Shown: piece by piece, positions 1 to 11,400 of the stretch
Position numbering within the stretch: position 1 is the stretch's first letter
Layout: each line of letters begins with the position of its first letter
NCBI GenBank assembly: GCA_020543525.1
Contig: JAHYIO010000006.1
Span: forward strand, 248,001-312,000
DNA from: Coriolopsis trogii
Lineage: Eukaryota > Basidiomycota > Agaricomycetes > Polyporales > Polyporaceae
Length of the DNA: 64,000 bases
Reading direction: 5' to 3'
The notes under the pieces: model-generated
What the model saw: only the letters and a program-made list of their open reading frames with translations
Database searches by the model: none
Told to the model about the DNA's origin: nothing
Made by a program: the position numbers and the translations under genes

Positions 1-3
1 CAG

Positions 4-324
4 GGAATGTCTACGACACCTCGTGCAACATAGTTGACGGCTTGGTCACCAACCAGAATGCTTGCTTCCAGGGCATCTTTGGCTGCAGTCCAGATCCCGT
101 TATCTTCGAACGCTACACAAACTCGTTCACCGGTGTCACGTAAGTCCTGAAACATTTCATTGGGCCGGCTATGGATTGACGGCAAACCTGGTACATAGTT
201 ACAACTGTCGCAGGGACTCCAACTCTGGCGCCTGCGGAAGCAATGGGATATCGGTTTGCGTAAGTCTACCAATTATGAACGCGGCGTACATATGATCTGA
301 CTGCTGGACATACAGTGCAACTAG
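4..324 (+). CDS. small secreted cysteine-rich protein, 3' part only
   Basis: Three terminal exons of a gene that begins left of the window: 4-139, 199-259 and 316-324. Positions 1-3 are the acceptor cag, so the window opens exactly at an exon start. Introns 140-198 and 260-315 begin gtaagt and end in tag/cag; frame is kept across both junctions and ends at TAG. The product segment contains the blocks CNIVDGLV, GIFGCSPDPVIFERYTN and YNCRRDSNSGACG and ends CCN. The complete paralogue at 42960-43496 has the same exon lengths (136 and 61 bp), which supports the model and suggests the missing part is a signal-peptide exon. It looks like an extracellular disulphide-rich protein. I recognise no named family and infer no function. 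It is the left member of a pair carried by the inverted duplication. Confidence 0.8.
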
Positions 325-616
325 CCCATTGGGTTCTCGTCTGCGGACTCACGGAGCTCGCCATTGGATCTTCCGATGGGCATGCAATCAAGAGTGTCAG
401 AGAGAACACTCACTAAGTGGACCGCTGGCGAGGTCTCTAACGAGCTGAACGCAGGCATATGTCGATAATTAGGAGCAACTGTAAAGATACAATGTAGTGA
501 GACGAAGTTCACCGGTTTATCCTATCATCGCGACTCCTCAGCCCCTTCTCTGTCGATATCTATAAGTGAGCTTATCACACACCTTCATGTGTTGGGGGAT
601 GATGTATTGCAGAGAA

Positions 617-1694
617 TCACACGTCTCGCACGAGTCTATTTGGGAGACGGTCACTGCCGTCAGCGGCATACAGCTGGAACTCCCAAGGTAGTTGCTGTTT
701 AACACCGCCCTCACTGAACCATATTCGCCGCAAGCGACAGGTTGCATACACCTTCACGTACGAGGCGTGCGAGTAGGCCCCACTGGGAACGCGACTTCCT
801 GTGTGACTATGAGGCATCGAAGCTTGGGCTAGTCGACTGTCTTCGTCGTCCTCAACTCCGCGCGCGAGCGCTGCCGACGAGAAGTGAGGGAGGAGTGATG
901 GAAGGTTGAGGGAGGTTGTCGCCCAAGCGGTCAATGGACGAGAAGAGGGTGGCGGAAACGACAAGGGAAGGAGTAAGAGCGGGGGATCACCAAGCTTCAG
1001 CTTGGGGTGCTTCTGGCAAGGAGGATACAGTTGAGTCAACAAACAACGAATTTACCGTATAGACCGAGATTTCGAACTGGTGCAGAGGACGTCCCAGGCT
1101 CGCACTTGCCGATAAGGTCCCGATCTTCATAGGTATTATGCATCGATAACTTCCAACGCAATTGGATATATCCAACAGAAGAGAGGGACACCCAGAGGTG
1201 AATGGGGGTAGTAGGAAGGAAAATCGACACACCTGGAATGTAGCGCATCGCACAACACCCTCTCGACCCGAGACATCGACGACTCCAACTTCGAAGGCCC
1301 ACTCCCTTCCCATGTTTCGTACTTGCATGTGAATCCATGGGTGCTTCAGACCGAGGTGCATTCTACTCGAGTTCCCCGATCCACCAATCGGACGTGTTGG
1401 AGGACATCGGATGTATGTCGTCTTCACGGTCGGTGACTGGATATGCAGCACCGTCTGATCGAGATTGTAGTCTGGTCCTGGGTGGTCCACGCTCTCATCT
1501 TCGCCACTGGTACTCGTACTGATGAGCGTTCGGGGTGGAGTTGGCGCAGGTTGGGAAGTCGAGTCGTTTAGGAGGCATATGAACGAGTCTGGTGGCAACG
1601 AGCTGTCGCATCTGGACGCAAAAAGGCTCAAGGGGTCACTGCCTGTCGAAGAAAAGAGCGAGACGAGAGGTGGCTGAACAGATGAGGAGAACAT
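617..1694 (-). CDS. CFAP20 (CFA20/DUF667) domain protein, left copy
   Basis: Two exons on the minus strand, 1694-1233 and 1012-617. They are separated by a 220-bp intron (gtgtgt...ccag) in phase 0 and encode 285 residues. The N-terminus MFSSSVQPPLVSLFSSTGSD, the block LHIQSPTVKTTYIRCPP (about residues 85-105), a WAFEV...DVSG segment (about 130-145) and the C-terminal VKVYATCRLRRIWFSEG match, in order, the CFAP20/Bug22 family of axoneme, centriole and microtubule-associated proteins. The protein exceeds the usual 190-odd residues because of an acidic loop near residues 50-80 and a histidine/serine-rich loop near 215-240. Most Agaricomycetes have no flagellum, so the role here is unknown; CFA20-domain proteins are known in such fungi. 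A second copy in opposite orientation lies at 41264-42284. This copy keeps the full tail, ending QLYAADGSDRLPNRLVRDV. Confidence 0.82.
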
Positions 1695-1929
1695 CGTGGA
1701 TGGACATCAAGCAGCAGGTCTTGCAAGTGACTGTGTGGCCGCCCAACAACGCTTGGCGCTTAGATCTGAACACATCCATTCATTCAACGAACTGTCCCTG
1801 AAAGCCATCACTTTCTTTCCTGCATGCTGGATGCATACAGGTGCGTTACTTTTGTCCTACAGCCGACTGGACAAGGTCTTCAACCGTTTGCTGAGAGCGC
1901 ATTCCATATAGATTGACCCCATCTTACTT

Positions 1930-2520
1930 TCTTCAAAACTTCACAGGGGCACAATCCAGTTCGCGTTGGGCATTGAACCGAAACATTTGAGGTCTTGAGG
2001 TGACAAGATTGAAACTCATTCCATAACTGAGCTCGAGAATCCCTATGTTCATGACCTGGAGACGGACAACCCCATGCGCACAGCGTCCGGTAATTTCCAC
2101 TTCAACAAGCTCACGCTCGCCATATGGCGCCGTTCCTTCCTCCGGCTGATCATCGAGACTCTGCGAAGGTCCAAAGGTACTGCTATCCTCCATGTTTCCT
2201 CCTTATTCCAGCGCTTACACAGAACACAGAACAACGTCGAGGCGGAATGTTTGGCGAGATCGACAGTACTGCACGACTGATAATCTCCGGTTCCTGCACT
2301 GGAGCGATGGTGCTTCGACGCCGGCTATTGTAGCCACAGACTCGGACGAGGGGTGGCCACTGTTTATATTCATCCGTGACAGGGACAAGAGGGAGAAATG
2401 GGAAAGATGGTCCACTGCACTAGCTGCCTCCTTCCCGCGTGTGTCCCAACTTGGCCCTCGCCCAGGCTTTATTGGTACGTATGTTCGCTTCCATCGCACA
2501 GGCTAGGCTAGGACATTGAT
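1930..2520 (+). pseudogene. decayed coding remnant paired with 40720-40920
   Basis: No complete gene is readable here, but 2070-2300 aligns in reverse complement with 40720-40920. The translations keep recognisable similarity in the plus frames: a segment NFHFNKLTLAIWRR against HFDSIKLNLKLAVWLR, and EQRRGGMFGEIDSTARLI against EQPRGGVVGDVDSKARLI. The left copy has an extra stretch between these two blocks, which could be an intron. A short minus-strand open frame (1933-2193) overlaps and has no support from the duplicate. The parent family is not recognised. The pattern is what a once-coding gene, decaying after duplication, would leave. Confidence 0.45.
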
Positions 2521-3240
2521 TCACCACCATCTGCGTCTGTCGCTTTCGCTTCCTGGATCAGCAGTGGAGCAACTTCGATAGCGCAGATCTCCCCCAATTA
2601 CTTCTCAAGCCGCAAGCTGCGGGTACCAGTGATACTCCTCACGAGGCAACTAGTGCATCCGCTCGTACTCTGCTCTCTGGTGACGTAGTAAGGACAGACG
2701 GCAGACGAGCAGCAGTACAGCCCGCCGTTCGCCATGGTTGGTGAGTGTCCTCATCTGCGAGTTCAACAAGTTCTATCTCGTTTTGGAATGATACGAAACC
2801 GACGATCTCTTCACCTTACGGAGCCGCACTCGGTTGATCCTCTAGGCCCTGTCCCTGCGCTCGAGGAATCCGAGACGTTGTGGGGGAATGTGCGTTAGTG
2901 TGATATGCGGAACTTGCGCAGAAACGCCTATGTGCGGCATTCCACCGGACGTTGAGTCGAGCTGAGAAAGCGGGAGCGAGAGTTCCCCTCGCTTTGGAAT
3001 GAACGTTGCACGGGAAGACCAAATGAAGCGGCGCCGTTGGTCGGCGGGCTATCATACGAACAAAAGATTGTTTGGGTATCGACACGGTGATACTCGCACA
3101 CCGTCCTCATATACATTTGTGTCTCAGCTTCTGTCAAGCGGCGAGCAGGGGAGAACGGGGAAAGCGCTCGGCTTTTGGCACAGACTCACGAGGCATGTCA
3201 GGTTGCGTTAACGACTACGACGAGGCATCAATGGTTCTCC
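2521..3240. other. intergenic, no gene seen
   Basis: Only short overlapping open frames without splice support are present. It separates the duplicated block from the 3' end of the DUF4246 gene, and I see no matching block in the right arm. Confidence 0.5.
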
Positions 3241-3251
3241 GAGACGCAGAT

Positions 3252-5070
3252 TCAGTGCTCACACATGTTGAATCCAAGCTCGTAAATCTCCTCGTTGAGG
3301 TCCACCGCAATCCGCGAGCGCTCCTTCATCAGGAGCTCACGTTCGTCCTCCGCGTCCTTGCGAGAGATCGTGCCCTCCTTGACAAAGCCAGCGACAAGGT
3401 CGAACAGCTCCTGGGGCAGCCTCCTTACTGCGGGCTCATTCTCCATTTCGTCCGTCGCCCAGTCTGCCTGCTGCGGCGGCACGTCCGACGTCGACAGTAT
3501 CTCATTTCTGGGGTCCACGAGGAAGAACGCAAGAATCTTGCGGTAGCCGGGCTTGGACGGGTCCGCGAGCTCAAACGGCTCAACGCGGTGCTGGTACGTG
3601 TTCGGAAATGAGACGCACTTGTCTTCCTCGGCGACGATGTGGCCGAGCGGCTGGTTGAGCGCGTCGTCGCCCCCAAAGCCGTAGACGACGCGATACCCCC
3701 TGCTGTCGGACTGCTGGTAGACCATGTCGCTGTCCGACTCCTGTCCGGCGCCGACAGTCATACGGAAGGCGAGCCTGGACTCTGAGATGTTCGAGCAGGC
3801 GTAGTAATAGAGCCCTGTGGCGATGACGTCCTCGTTCACCATGCCCTCGACATGCCACGCGCCGCCCGGGTAGAACGGACGGTCGGGTGTGAGGACGATG
3901 TTGGCGAGCTTGACGATCACTTGGATCTTCTTGCTGCGGAGCACGTACGACGCGCGACCAGACTCTGGCGCGGGGGCGAAGGGGTGGCATTCGGGCAGGG
4001 AAGGCCACCGATGCTCGTTTTCCCATTCCTCTCTCGCTTGCCAGTCTTGGCCAAACTCTGGCCGCACTCGGTCGGCGGCGGCGTACCAGCTGTACGGGTC
4101 AATGTCAAACGCGGGCGGCGGATGGGCGGAGAGAGCGTCGGAGAGGACGCGCTCGAAGAGCGGGATGAAGCGGGCGAGGATGGAGGCGATGAGAGGGTAA
4201 AGCGCGCCGTGCCAGCGAGGGTGCAAGTTGTTGATGTACCCGAGCGCGTGCACTTCGTCGCCAGAGGGGGAGACTTGGAAGTCAGTCGGGAGCCATTGGA
4301 AGTCCTCAGAGATGGCCCAATCATGTATCGTCTTCTCCCGGGGGTAGCAGTGCCTCAAGCGCTCGAGGTATTCGTCCTCGGACATGATCGCGACGGTGAC
4401 TTTGCCAGACTCTGGGTCTTTTATACGGACGTAGGATTCGCCGATAAGGAGTGGGTAGAGCGATGGATGTACGAGGTCGAGGACTTGCTTGTTTGTGCCC
4501 GGGTGCCAGTCCTTCTCTTCATCCGGCACGGACTCGAGAAGTTCCGAGACCGCGCTGATGAACCCGTCCTTGAGCTCGTTCGGGATAAGCGAACGCGACT
4601 CGTGGACGCCATAAATAGAGGTCGCCTACGTACATATTGGGATATGAGTATTTCTCAATACATGCAAGGCAAAGTTAGAGACTGCTCACGTATATTCCCG
4701 TCTCTGAATCGCGCTGGGACGCGACGTGCTTGAGTTCGTCAAAGATGTAGTCGAGCTGGTCATCGGTGATAGGCTCGCGCGGCCACGGCTTCCGGTTCTC
4801 GCTGTCGGGTTCCTCGACACGCTTCTCATCTCCCCAGAACTTGTCGACGAGCGCAGCGTCGCTCTTGACCATTTCCTGGCGCCATTTGGCAACAAGGGCG
4901 GGGTCGTTTACCTTCTCCCACCAGTTCGGCTTCGAGCGAATGTTACCCGAAAATCTGTGCATGCGCAGCTCGACAAGAGGGACCGGCTCGCGGGTGACGA
5001 AGTTGAACGGGGAGTCGAATGCGCTGCAGGGGCTGGTCCTTCTCAGGCGGTTCTCTCCGATGAGTGGCAT
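3252..5070 (-). CDS. DUF4246 family protein
   Basis: Two exons on the minus strand, 5070-4690 and 4625-3252, separated by a 64-bp phase-0 intron (gtgagc...gtag), give 584 residues. The start at 5070 (MPLIGENRLRR) was preferred over an upstream in-frame ATG at 5151 because it lies about 70 bp below a TATATA box. Landmarks of the fungal DUF4246 family appear in order: VPLVELRMHRFSGNIRSKPN near residue 35, the junction region GVHESRSLIPNELKDGF, and KDWHPGTNKQVLDLVHPSLY near residue 165. The C-terminal half carries WHVEGM, then YQHRVEPF, then GYRKILAFFLVDP. The spacing resembles the HxE...H...R signature of double-stranded beta-helix Fe(II)/2-oxoglutarate oxygenases; this is my inference, as the family is formally of unknown function. 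The gene is intact and has no counterpart in the opposite arm. Confidence 0.9.
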
Positions 5071-5140
5071 GGCTGCTAGCTGACGAGTGTGTGCAGTGCA
5101 AGTAGGGAGGTCAGTGGGGGTTTCTAGCAGTGACACGCTG

Positions 5141-5146
5141 TATATA
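5141..5146 (-). promoter_or_regulatory. TATA box of the DUF4246 gene
   Basis: TATATA lies about 70 bp upstream of the chosen start at 5070, the usual spacing for a fungal core promoter, and supports that start. Confidence 0.5.
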
Positions 5147-5159
5147 CACATTACGGCTC

Positions 5160-6535
5160 TGGCAGAGATGACGTGATGAACGGTGGACTCGGGAACTCGT
5201 GGCTATTGGTACAGCTGCCGCTGCCTCCCAAGTCCCAAGTCCAGGTTCCTGAGGCGATTGCCGTTTATGGCATATCGCGGCTCTAGCCTGAGCAATGACT
5301 GGACGCACGACTCGTCCTTCAGACTTGGCGTCGAGTCAGAAGTTTGCGCATCGCCCAGCTGACGACTGCGGCGTGTGTTGGCAGAAGCTCTAGGCTGAGA
5401 AATCCCGCAGTTCGAGCGTGACAGTACTGTCGATAGCCACCGGCACGCTCAACAGCCACTACGTAACTGCACGAGCAAGTGAATCTGAAAGAGAGCGCCA
5501 TCACCCTCCTCTTTCTCCATGCTATCGGAGGGGTAGTAGTACTGCACCCGGCCTCCCAATGCCAATGTGATAGTCGACGTTCGCCAAAATGCGGAAGGTG
5601 ACGACCGAGCATATGGACATGCCATTCATCTTGATGAGATTGAGGGTTATAGTACTTACCAAAGATTCAGTTTGCAGGCCCCTTCCGTCTTGCATGCTCG
5701 TTGTTCGCAGTAGTGCTCTCCTCACATAGCAGAAGGAGAGCTCCGATCGAGTCGAAGTACCCTTATATGAGCTATGTCCTTCCCACATATTGACAGTAAG
5801 AGACTGACTTTTCTCCGACTTCGGAATTTCGTGAGCGTCATCGAACAGCAGGGAGATGGAGAACAACTATACCTAAAATCTGCAGGCCCTTTGAATGCAA
5901 CGTCGAGACTCGTTCCATTGATATCGATGGTGCTCATATCACAGGTATTCTGCAGTAGAGTCGGTTTGATGGACCACACGTCACGGTTCTGTTGGATCCG
6001 GTGATTGTCACTGATTGAGCAGTGAACAGTAGCAGTCCGAGTCCCGAGTCTGGCGGACGCGACGCGTGTGTACTGGTCCACGTGATCGTGTCCTTACTGT
6101 CTCACAAGCGCCTGCAAGTTGTAGCATGCGCCGAATTGCAACATGACATTGAGATTTACCCCGGGGGAAGCTGTGGCCAGTTTATCAGATCCTCGCCGAA
6201 AAAATGAACCAAGAACATGGTGCACGAGTCGCAATACGCCAAATTTTGTGCCTCTAGCTCCCTAGCTCGCATGCGCAGAAGGCACCGCGGCCATCATGAC
6301 GGATGTCAATCGCCCTTAACTAACGAGCGCGTCCTTTTATCTTGCAGCAAGGGTCAAGACAATGCCATGTCAGCAACAAAACATAGCAAATTTTGGTGCC
6401 AATCACAGCGTCCGTCGACTTAGTTCAGGAGCCCCGTAAATCTTACATACAAGCGGGCAAAGTCTGAGGGAGCTACGCTGCACTGGGCACCAGCGTACAA
6501 GACAGAGATATGATATGGTAGACCAGACCTGATGT
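5160..6535. other. no recognisable gene
   Basis: Open frames of about 60-120 residues occur on both strands (for example minus 5522-5866 and 5722-6081), but none gives a protein-like chain or a family signature. The first 100 bp or so probably serve as the DUF4246 upstream region. Confidence 0.4.
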
Positions 6536-7480
6536 TTCTCATTGTACTTCGACCCTGACCGCACCATGTCCCAGGACCCCGGCTCTGATATGAACTCAGA
6601 AGCCTCCCCACTGTTCCTTGTATTGGGAGAACGCCTCGCCAACGTCATCAAGACGGTAGAAGTATGTCATCAGCGGTTCATCTTCGAGGGCCCAGGCTCG
6701 GTCCTCAAGGAGCGGGAGGGCATCCTCGCGGGGCTCTCCACAGTCCGCCACAAGCCCCCACCGCCGTTCCAAAGAACACCGCGCAAGCGTCGCCCACTCA
6801 CCGCTCGCCAGCCACATCCCAGAGGAACGCACGCACGTGCGCCAGGCCACACGATGTATAGCACAGTGTACAATGTACCGGCGCACGATCTGCGCCTCTC
6901 TCTACCGCTGATCTGGCTTCATGGGCTCCTTCTGCGCTTCATCCGCCCGCATCGGCGGAGCTCGACGACATGCGTCATCATCCGGGTGTGCCATAGCCCG
7001 CAGAGACTCGCCCGTGTGTCCACCATCAGTCTGGCTTTGAGGTCTCGCCCGCGCGGTCTCTATACGAGACACGTTTGGACTGGTGTGCGCCATGAGCCTC
7101 CTGAACGGAGTCTATGAACTGAGTCCGGGAGAGTTGGACGTGCTCACTCTTCACTTCCATCATTTACAATGCGAAGGCTGCCACTAGGACTTGTGAGGCC
7201 CACACTCGTCCCAGACGCAGCCCCGTGCGAAGGGCGAGCCACCCAAACTCGCTCCACTCTGCCAGGCGGCCGGGGTGCCGAATCCATGCGATGAGACTCA
7301 CTTCTTTGCCCCATTGGGTGGCGAAACTGCGACCTAGGATCGAGAGCTGCAGACATTTGCTAACTGCCGATTGGTCGGATGCACCGGCTCTCCAGTCCGC
7401 GAATCTGGGATGTCGGTACAGCTCACGGCCTGTCTTCGCATGCGGATGACCGCATAGCTAGTGGAATAGTCCTAGCCCTG
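6536..7480 (-). pseudogene. decayed gene remnant, left copy of a paired block
   Basis: This stretch aligns in reverse complement with 35640-36725. Shared minus-strand peptide traces include RRYIVHCA, a GMWLASG segment, SEPGSWDMV followed by NEKHQVW, and SLRAMAHPDDD...RRAPPMRADE. The blocks lie in different frames and are broken by stops, so both copies look like remnants of the same gene or genes. In the part nearest 7200-7440 the nucleotide similarity is high, for example a shared run around 7395-7440 with 35720-35770. I cannot name the parent protein. The block matters mainly as an anchor showing that the inverted duplication is collinear. Confidence 0.5.
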
Positions 7481-8475
7481 TGAAGAAAGAAGGGAGAAAG
7501 ATAGGTGGCGGGATGGTCATCAATTAAACGGGTGAATCTATCAATCCTCCATACCGCGGACCTGCCATGTATGATCTAGAAACGTTTTGCTCACTGTCAT
7601 AGGGGAGGATGAGCACCGCGTGGGTCCTGCTCCTGCCAGAGTTCATTCGCGGTTCGTTCTATACTCCGCGGTAGCGCGGGAGCGATGTCGAGGTCTACCA
7701 CGTCAACCGGGCTGTCGGGCCTGCCTCGGCTGCTAAGTAATTGGTGGAGTCAAGACCAGTACAGCAGCAAGTCAGGTTTAGTGACATGTTGGCATAATTT
7801 GTGAGTGTTTTTCCAACAGGGAACAAATATACATAGGAGAGTAGATACGTACTGACGCGTCAAGCCCACCTGGAGTCTCTTTCGTTTGCGTTGGTCTTCT
7901 TTGGGGGAGAGAACATGGTTGTTGTCCTTCCTCAGCCAAATTGTCCATGTATTGACGCGGCGGATATGTGAGGCAGGAAGACAGTTGGTATTGGCGAGCA
8001 AGAGCGTGAAAATACTTGCCTGTCGCGCCTCCGCAGCTGGCGACCTTATTTGGTATGTCAGGCGCTCGTTCTACAAAGGCAAGTCTCCTAGAACATGAGG
8101 GTTTCAGTGAGCTTCCCACGATCAGAATTCGGGTACGAATACTGAACAACCATGGTTAGATATTAAACAATGTGTTATTCATTCGTGCGACGACAATTTG
8201 AATTTGCCTTCTCCAGGTGCTTTCATGTTTACTTTTCTCTCATAGCTATGTCAGATAGGGTGTTCGTAGTCATCGGTTCAAGTTCTCATAATCTTCTTAA
8301 CAGACCTGCGTAAGGTAGCCATATTGTAACAAGGCACGGATAACGTAGCGTCCTACCATAACTTCATGTCGCTTGAAAGGTCATATGCCCCGTGCCAGAT
8401 ACCACGACATGGACAGCTCTCTCTAACTCAAAGTAGACAGTCAGTACGTATAAGACTTGGCTTCGAAATTAGTCT
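7481..8475. other. eroded duplicated sequence, no gene
   Basis: Weak continuation of the match to the right arm is visible at 7450-7500 (with about 35650-35700). Beyond that I see no gene, and only short frames broken by stops. Confidence 0.35.
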
Positions 8476-11400
8476 TTGGAGGCTGACGCAGCCCCACAAA
8501 TTGCTGCGCAGCATATTGAAGATCGCACCAAACTCACGCATCAGCAGCGTCACCGTCACCCTCGGGGCCCTCTTTCCCTCCTCTTATTCGGCGGTGCCGG
8601 AGGCCGGGAGCACAATCTCGTGGTGACCGAACATGCGAGCTACCCAATCGATCGGTTTCCCCTTTCTCGTTCAGTAAGAATTATAGTTTCACATAGCGAG
8701 TCTCTGACAGAGAAGTGTGCGCCGCTTACACGTACAAGGCGTTCATCTCGGACGTTCACTTGGAGTCCGCCGGGATTAGAGTTACCGCCTTCATATGAAC
8801 GACACGCCTGCCTGTCTACCGCGCGGGAGCTCCAATAAGCTCCCATGACGAGGGTGTCTAATGAAAGCTGTCAGCAGTGATGAACCATGGAAGTAGACAC
8901 TGTGACTGAACACCGCCCGAGCAAAGAAAACGTGTGGCTCACCTCGCAAGCTCGACGCGACCCATGGAACGCCGCTGAAGGGAGGTGTTCGCGCGCGCAC
9001 CAGAATTCCCGACTAAGTCCTAACTGCCGAACACACCCTGACTTCGAGATCGTCATATGCGCGGGACCGCGTATACCCGAGAGGACGGCGGACGAGGCAC
9101 GCCACCACTTGTCTTGCGTCTGCCTTGGATGCGGGAGAAGGTGGAGTGTGCCACGTCGAGCGCACCGACTGCGACTTCGGACCCCCGAGGCTCTACCCTG
9201 GGACACCGATGCATCGGAGTGGATTGTGGCGAGCGGAGACCCGAACATGCCACCTACACAATCGATTGGTTTCCTCTTCCTCGTTCAGTAAGAATAATGG
9301 TTTCACAAAGTGGGTCTTCTGACGGAGGCTCGGAAGGGCGTGCCACTTACACGTACAAGGCGTTACTGTCATCTCGGTATATTGTTGCGAGTCCTCCGGA
9401 ATCGCCGCCTTCACCGTGGCACGAACTGACATCGGCAGGCCTGATCGTCTACATCGGGAGAGCTCCAACAAGCTCCCCGGCGCGTGGAGACCAGCAGAGT
9501 CCAGATAGAAACCCTCGCTGAACGTCACCCGAGCACAAATGTAGGGATCACGTCGTAGGCTCGCATGGAACGCCCAAACACGGACATGGTTCGATTAGTG
9601 ACATTCGGCCGTGCGCTAGCAACCCCTACGAATTTGAACAACACGGACAGGGGAATTGCACCGTGACAGTGCACTGGCAGACTTCGGGATCTTCATATGC
9701 GGGACAGCGTAGACCCAGGAGGACGGCGGATGAGACACGCCACCATCTGTGTTGTCCAACGTCTGCATGCACACGCAAGAAGCTGTCGGTGGGTGCCACA
9801 TCGGACGCACCGACCGTCCTCTCCCTTCACAATGACACCCGGCCGATGCATCTGGGCGGGAGTCCTTGTGTCCCACGGCGGCGCCACCGGCTTAATAGAG
9901 CGACGGTAAGGCAGGTCAATGTCCATGTGGCACATGGACACAAGTACTCAACACAGAAGCAAGGAGCTGACATCGATGCCTGCGTAGCCCAAAACCCAAC
10001 ACCAGGCTGACCACCACCGTACAGTAAGCTCCAGCCTCATTAGTACACGCGAAGGACAGCCCATGCGAGCCTGAGGGCTTATGTCCACGAGTCACGCAGA
10101 CTTTCAGACCCGCTCGCCACCGCGCACTGAGAACGCCGAGCGGGCCGGACACCATGGGTAACATTGTCCCAGAACGCCAGCCTTCGCGGAAGCGATCTGC
10201 CACCCAAAGTCTCCGCCCGAATAAACCCCGTGGTACGTATCGATCCGCCCGCATTGACACACCCACTCGCGAAGCCATTGAAAGTGGAAATTCAGTCTCC
10301 CGGATCGAGGTTAGTCCCCTGGACCTCGCCCGGGACGTCGGCGCACCGATACCCCTCCTCTTCTCGGGCACCAAACGGTTGAATGGCCGACGAGAGTGCC
10401 CCTCCCCTCACCGACCTTCACCCGACAATCGAGCGACGTGCCCTCCAGCATACCCCACACATCCAGTGGTCGGCTTGGAGACCGATCTGGTCCTTGTGCC
10501 TACCAGTGGCTAAGGGGGCCGCCGGGAGCAGTAATCTTCCGTGCGATCTCTGCGCCCACACACTCCGCTCGACCGCCGCTGACATGCGAATGGAACAGAA
10601 GACAGAAGGCCGTTCAGAATACGCGGCCTGTGGCCGGTCACTATAGACGCAGTGAACTGGCAGCGTGTGCATGCGAGAGGGACACGTAGGGAAAACTTGG
10701 GAGCCCTTGGCAGATCCTCCTGGAGAACGGGTGCTGTATGGTGCGTGTACCGCGCATCGCGTTTGGGCCAATCGACGGTGGTGTCGACCCCCGTCTTGTG
10801 CCCGTCTCTTCTCGGAGCAGATGATCGCAGTGGATCGCGCCGCGAACCTCTCCCAGCCCCAGACTCCCAAGCGAATGCAGAGCCGCGGCAAGCGAGAAGG
10901 ACAAGAACAAGAGAAGAACGAAGTCGAGCTGGGGCGCACCTCTTCGCGCGTATCTCGGGTGGGGCTCCATAGACGTAAAATCCCTGGCCATCTCGCATCC
11001 ATGAGAGTAAACCAACAAGGGGGGCGGTTCCCAAACTCCGCTCGCTCGATAGATCGCCTGCAGCCTTTCCCGTCAACGCGTTGTCAATCTCCGCACACTC
11101 TGGTGGAAGCGCGATGTCACGTCACTTACATGTTGCACTCTCACTTCCGAACTTCCCTTCCACCAGAAAGGTGTATATATGCGTAAGAGCCCGTTGGCCT
11201 GCGAGACACGTTGACCGCTCTACCAGCGAGGCGAAGAGGGGAACGTGCCCGGCGGCATGTGAAAGCAGCGTTTTGAGTTTGACATGAGTAAATCTGACAG
11301 CCCGGACCTGCCCGGAACGTTGAACGTTGACGGTGCCTCTCGCTCGCGGCTGGCACACGCGTCCGCGCTTGGCGGCAGGAGGATAGTGCGGCATCTGACG

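Noticed and set aside
5071..5151. Upstream ATG at 5151 as the DUF4246 start.
   Set aside because: It overlaps the TATA box and would place the start upstream of any plausible transcription start; the extra 27 residues also do not resemble the family N-terminus.
8270..8300. tRNA-like T-loop strings such as ggttcaagttctc.
   Set aside because: No matching acceptor stem, D-arm or anticodon arm could be folded around them.
10154..11186. Overlapping long open frames on both strands (100-190 codons) in copy A and again in copy B.
   Set aside because: They are present in several frames at once, have repeat-like Arg/Ser/Pro composition typical of GC-rich non-coding DNA, and contain no family motif. 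Their conservation between A and B reflects recent DNA identity, not protein constraint.
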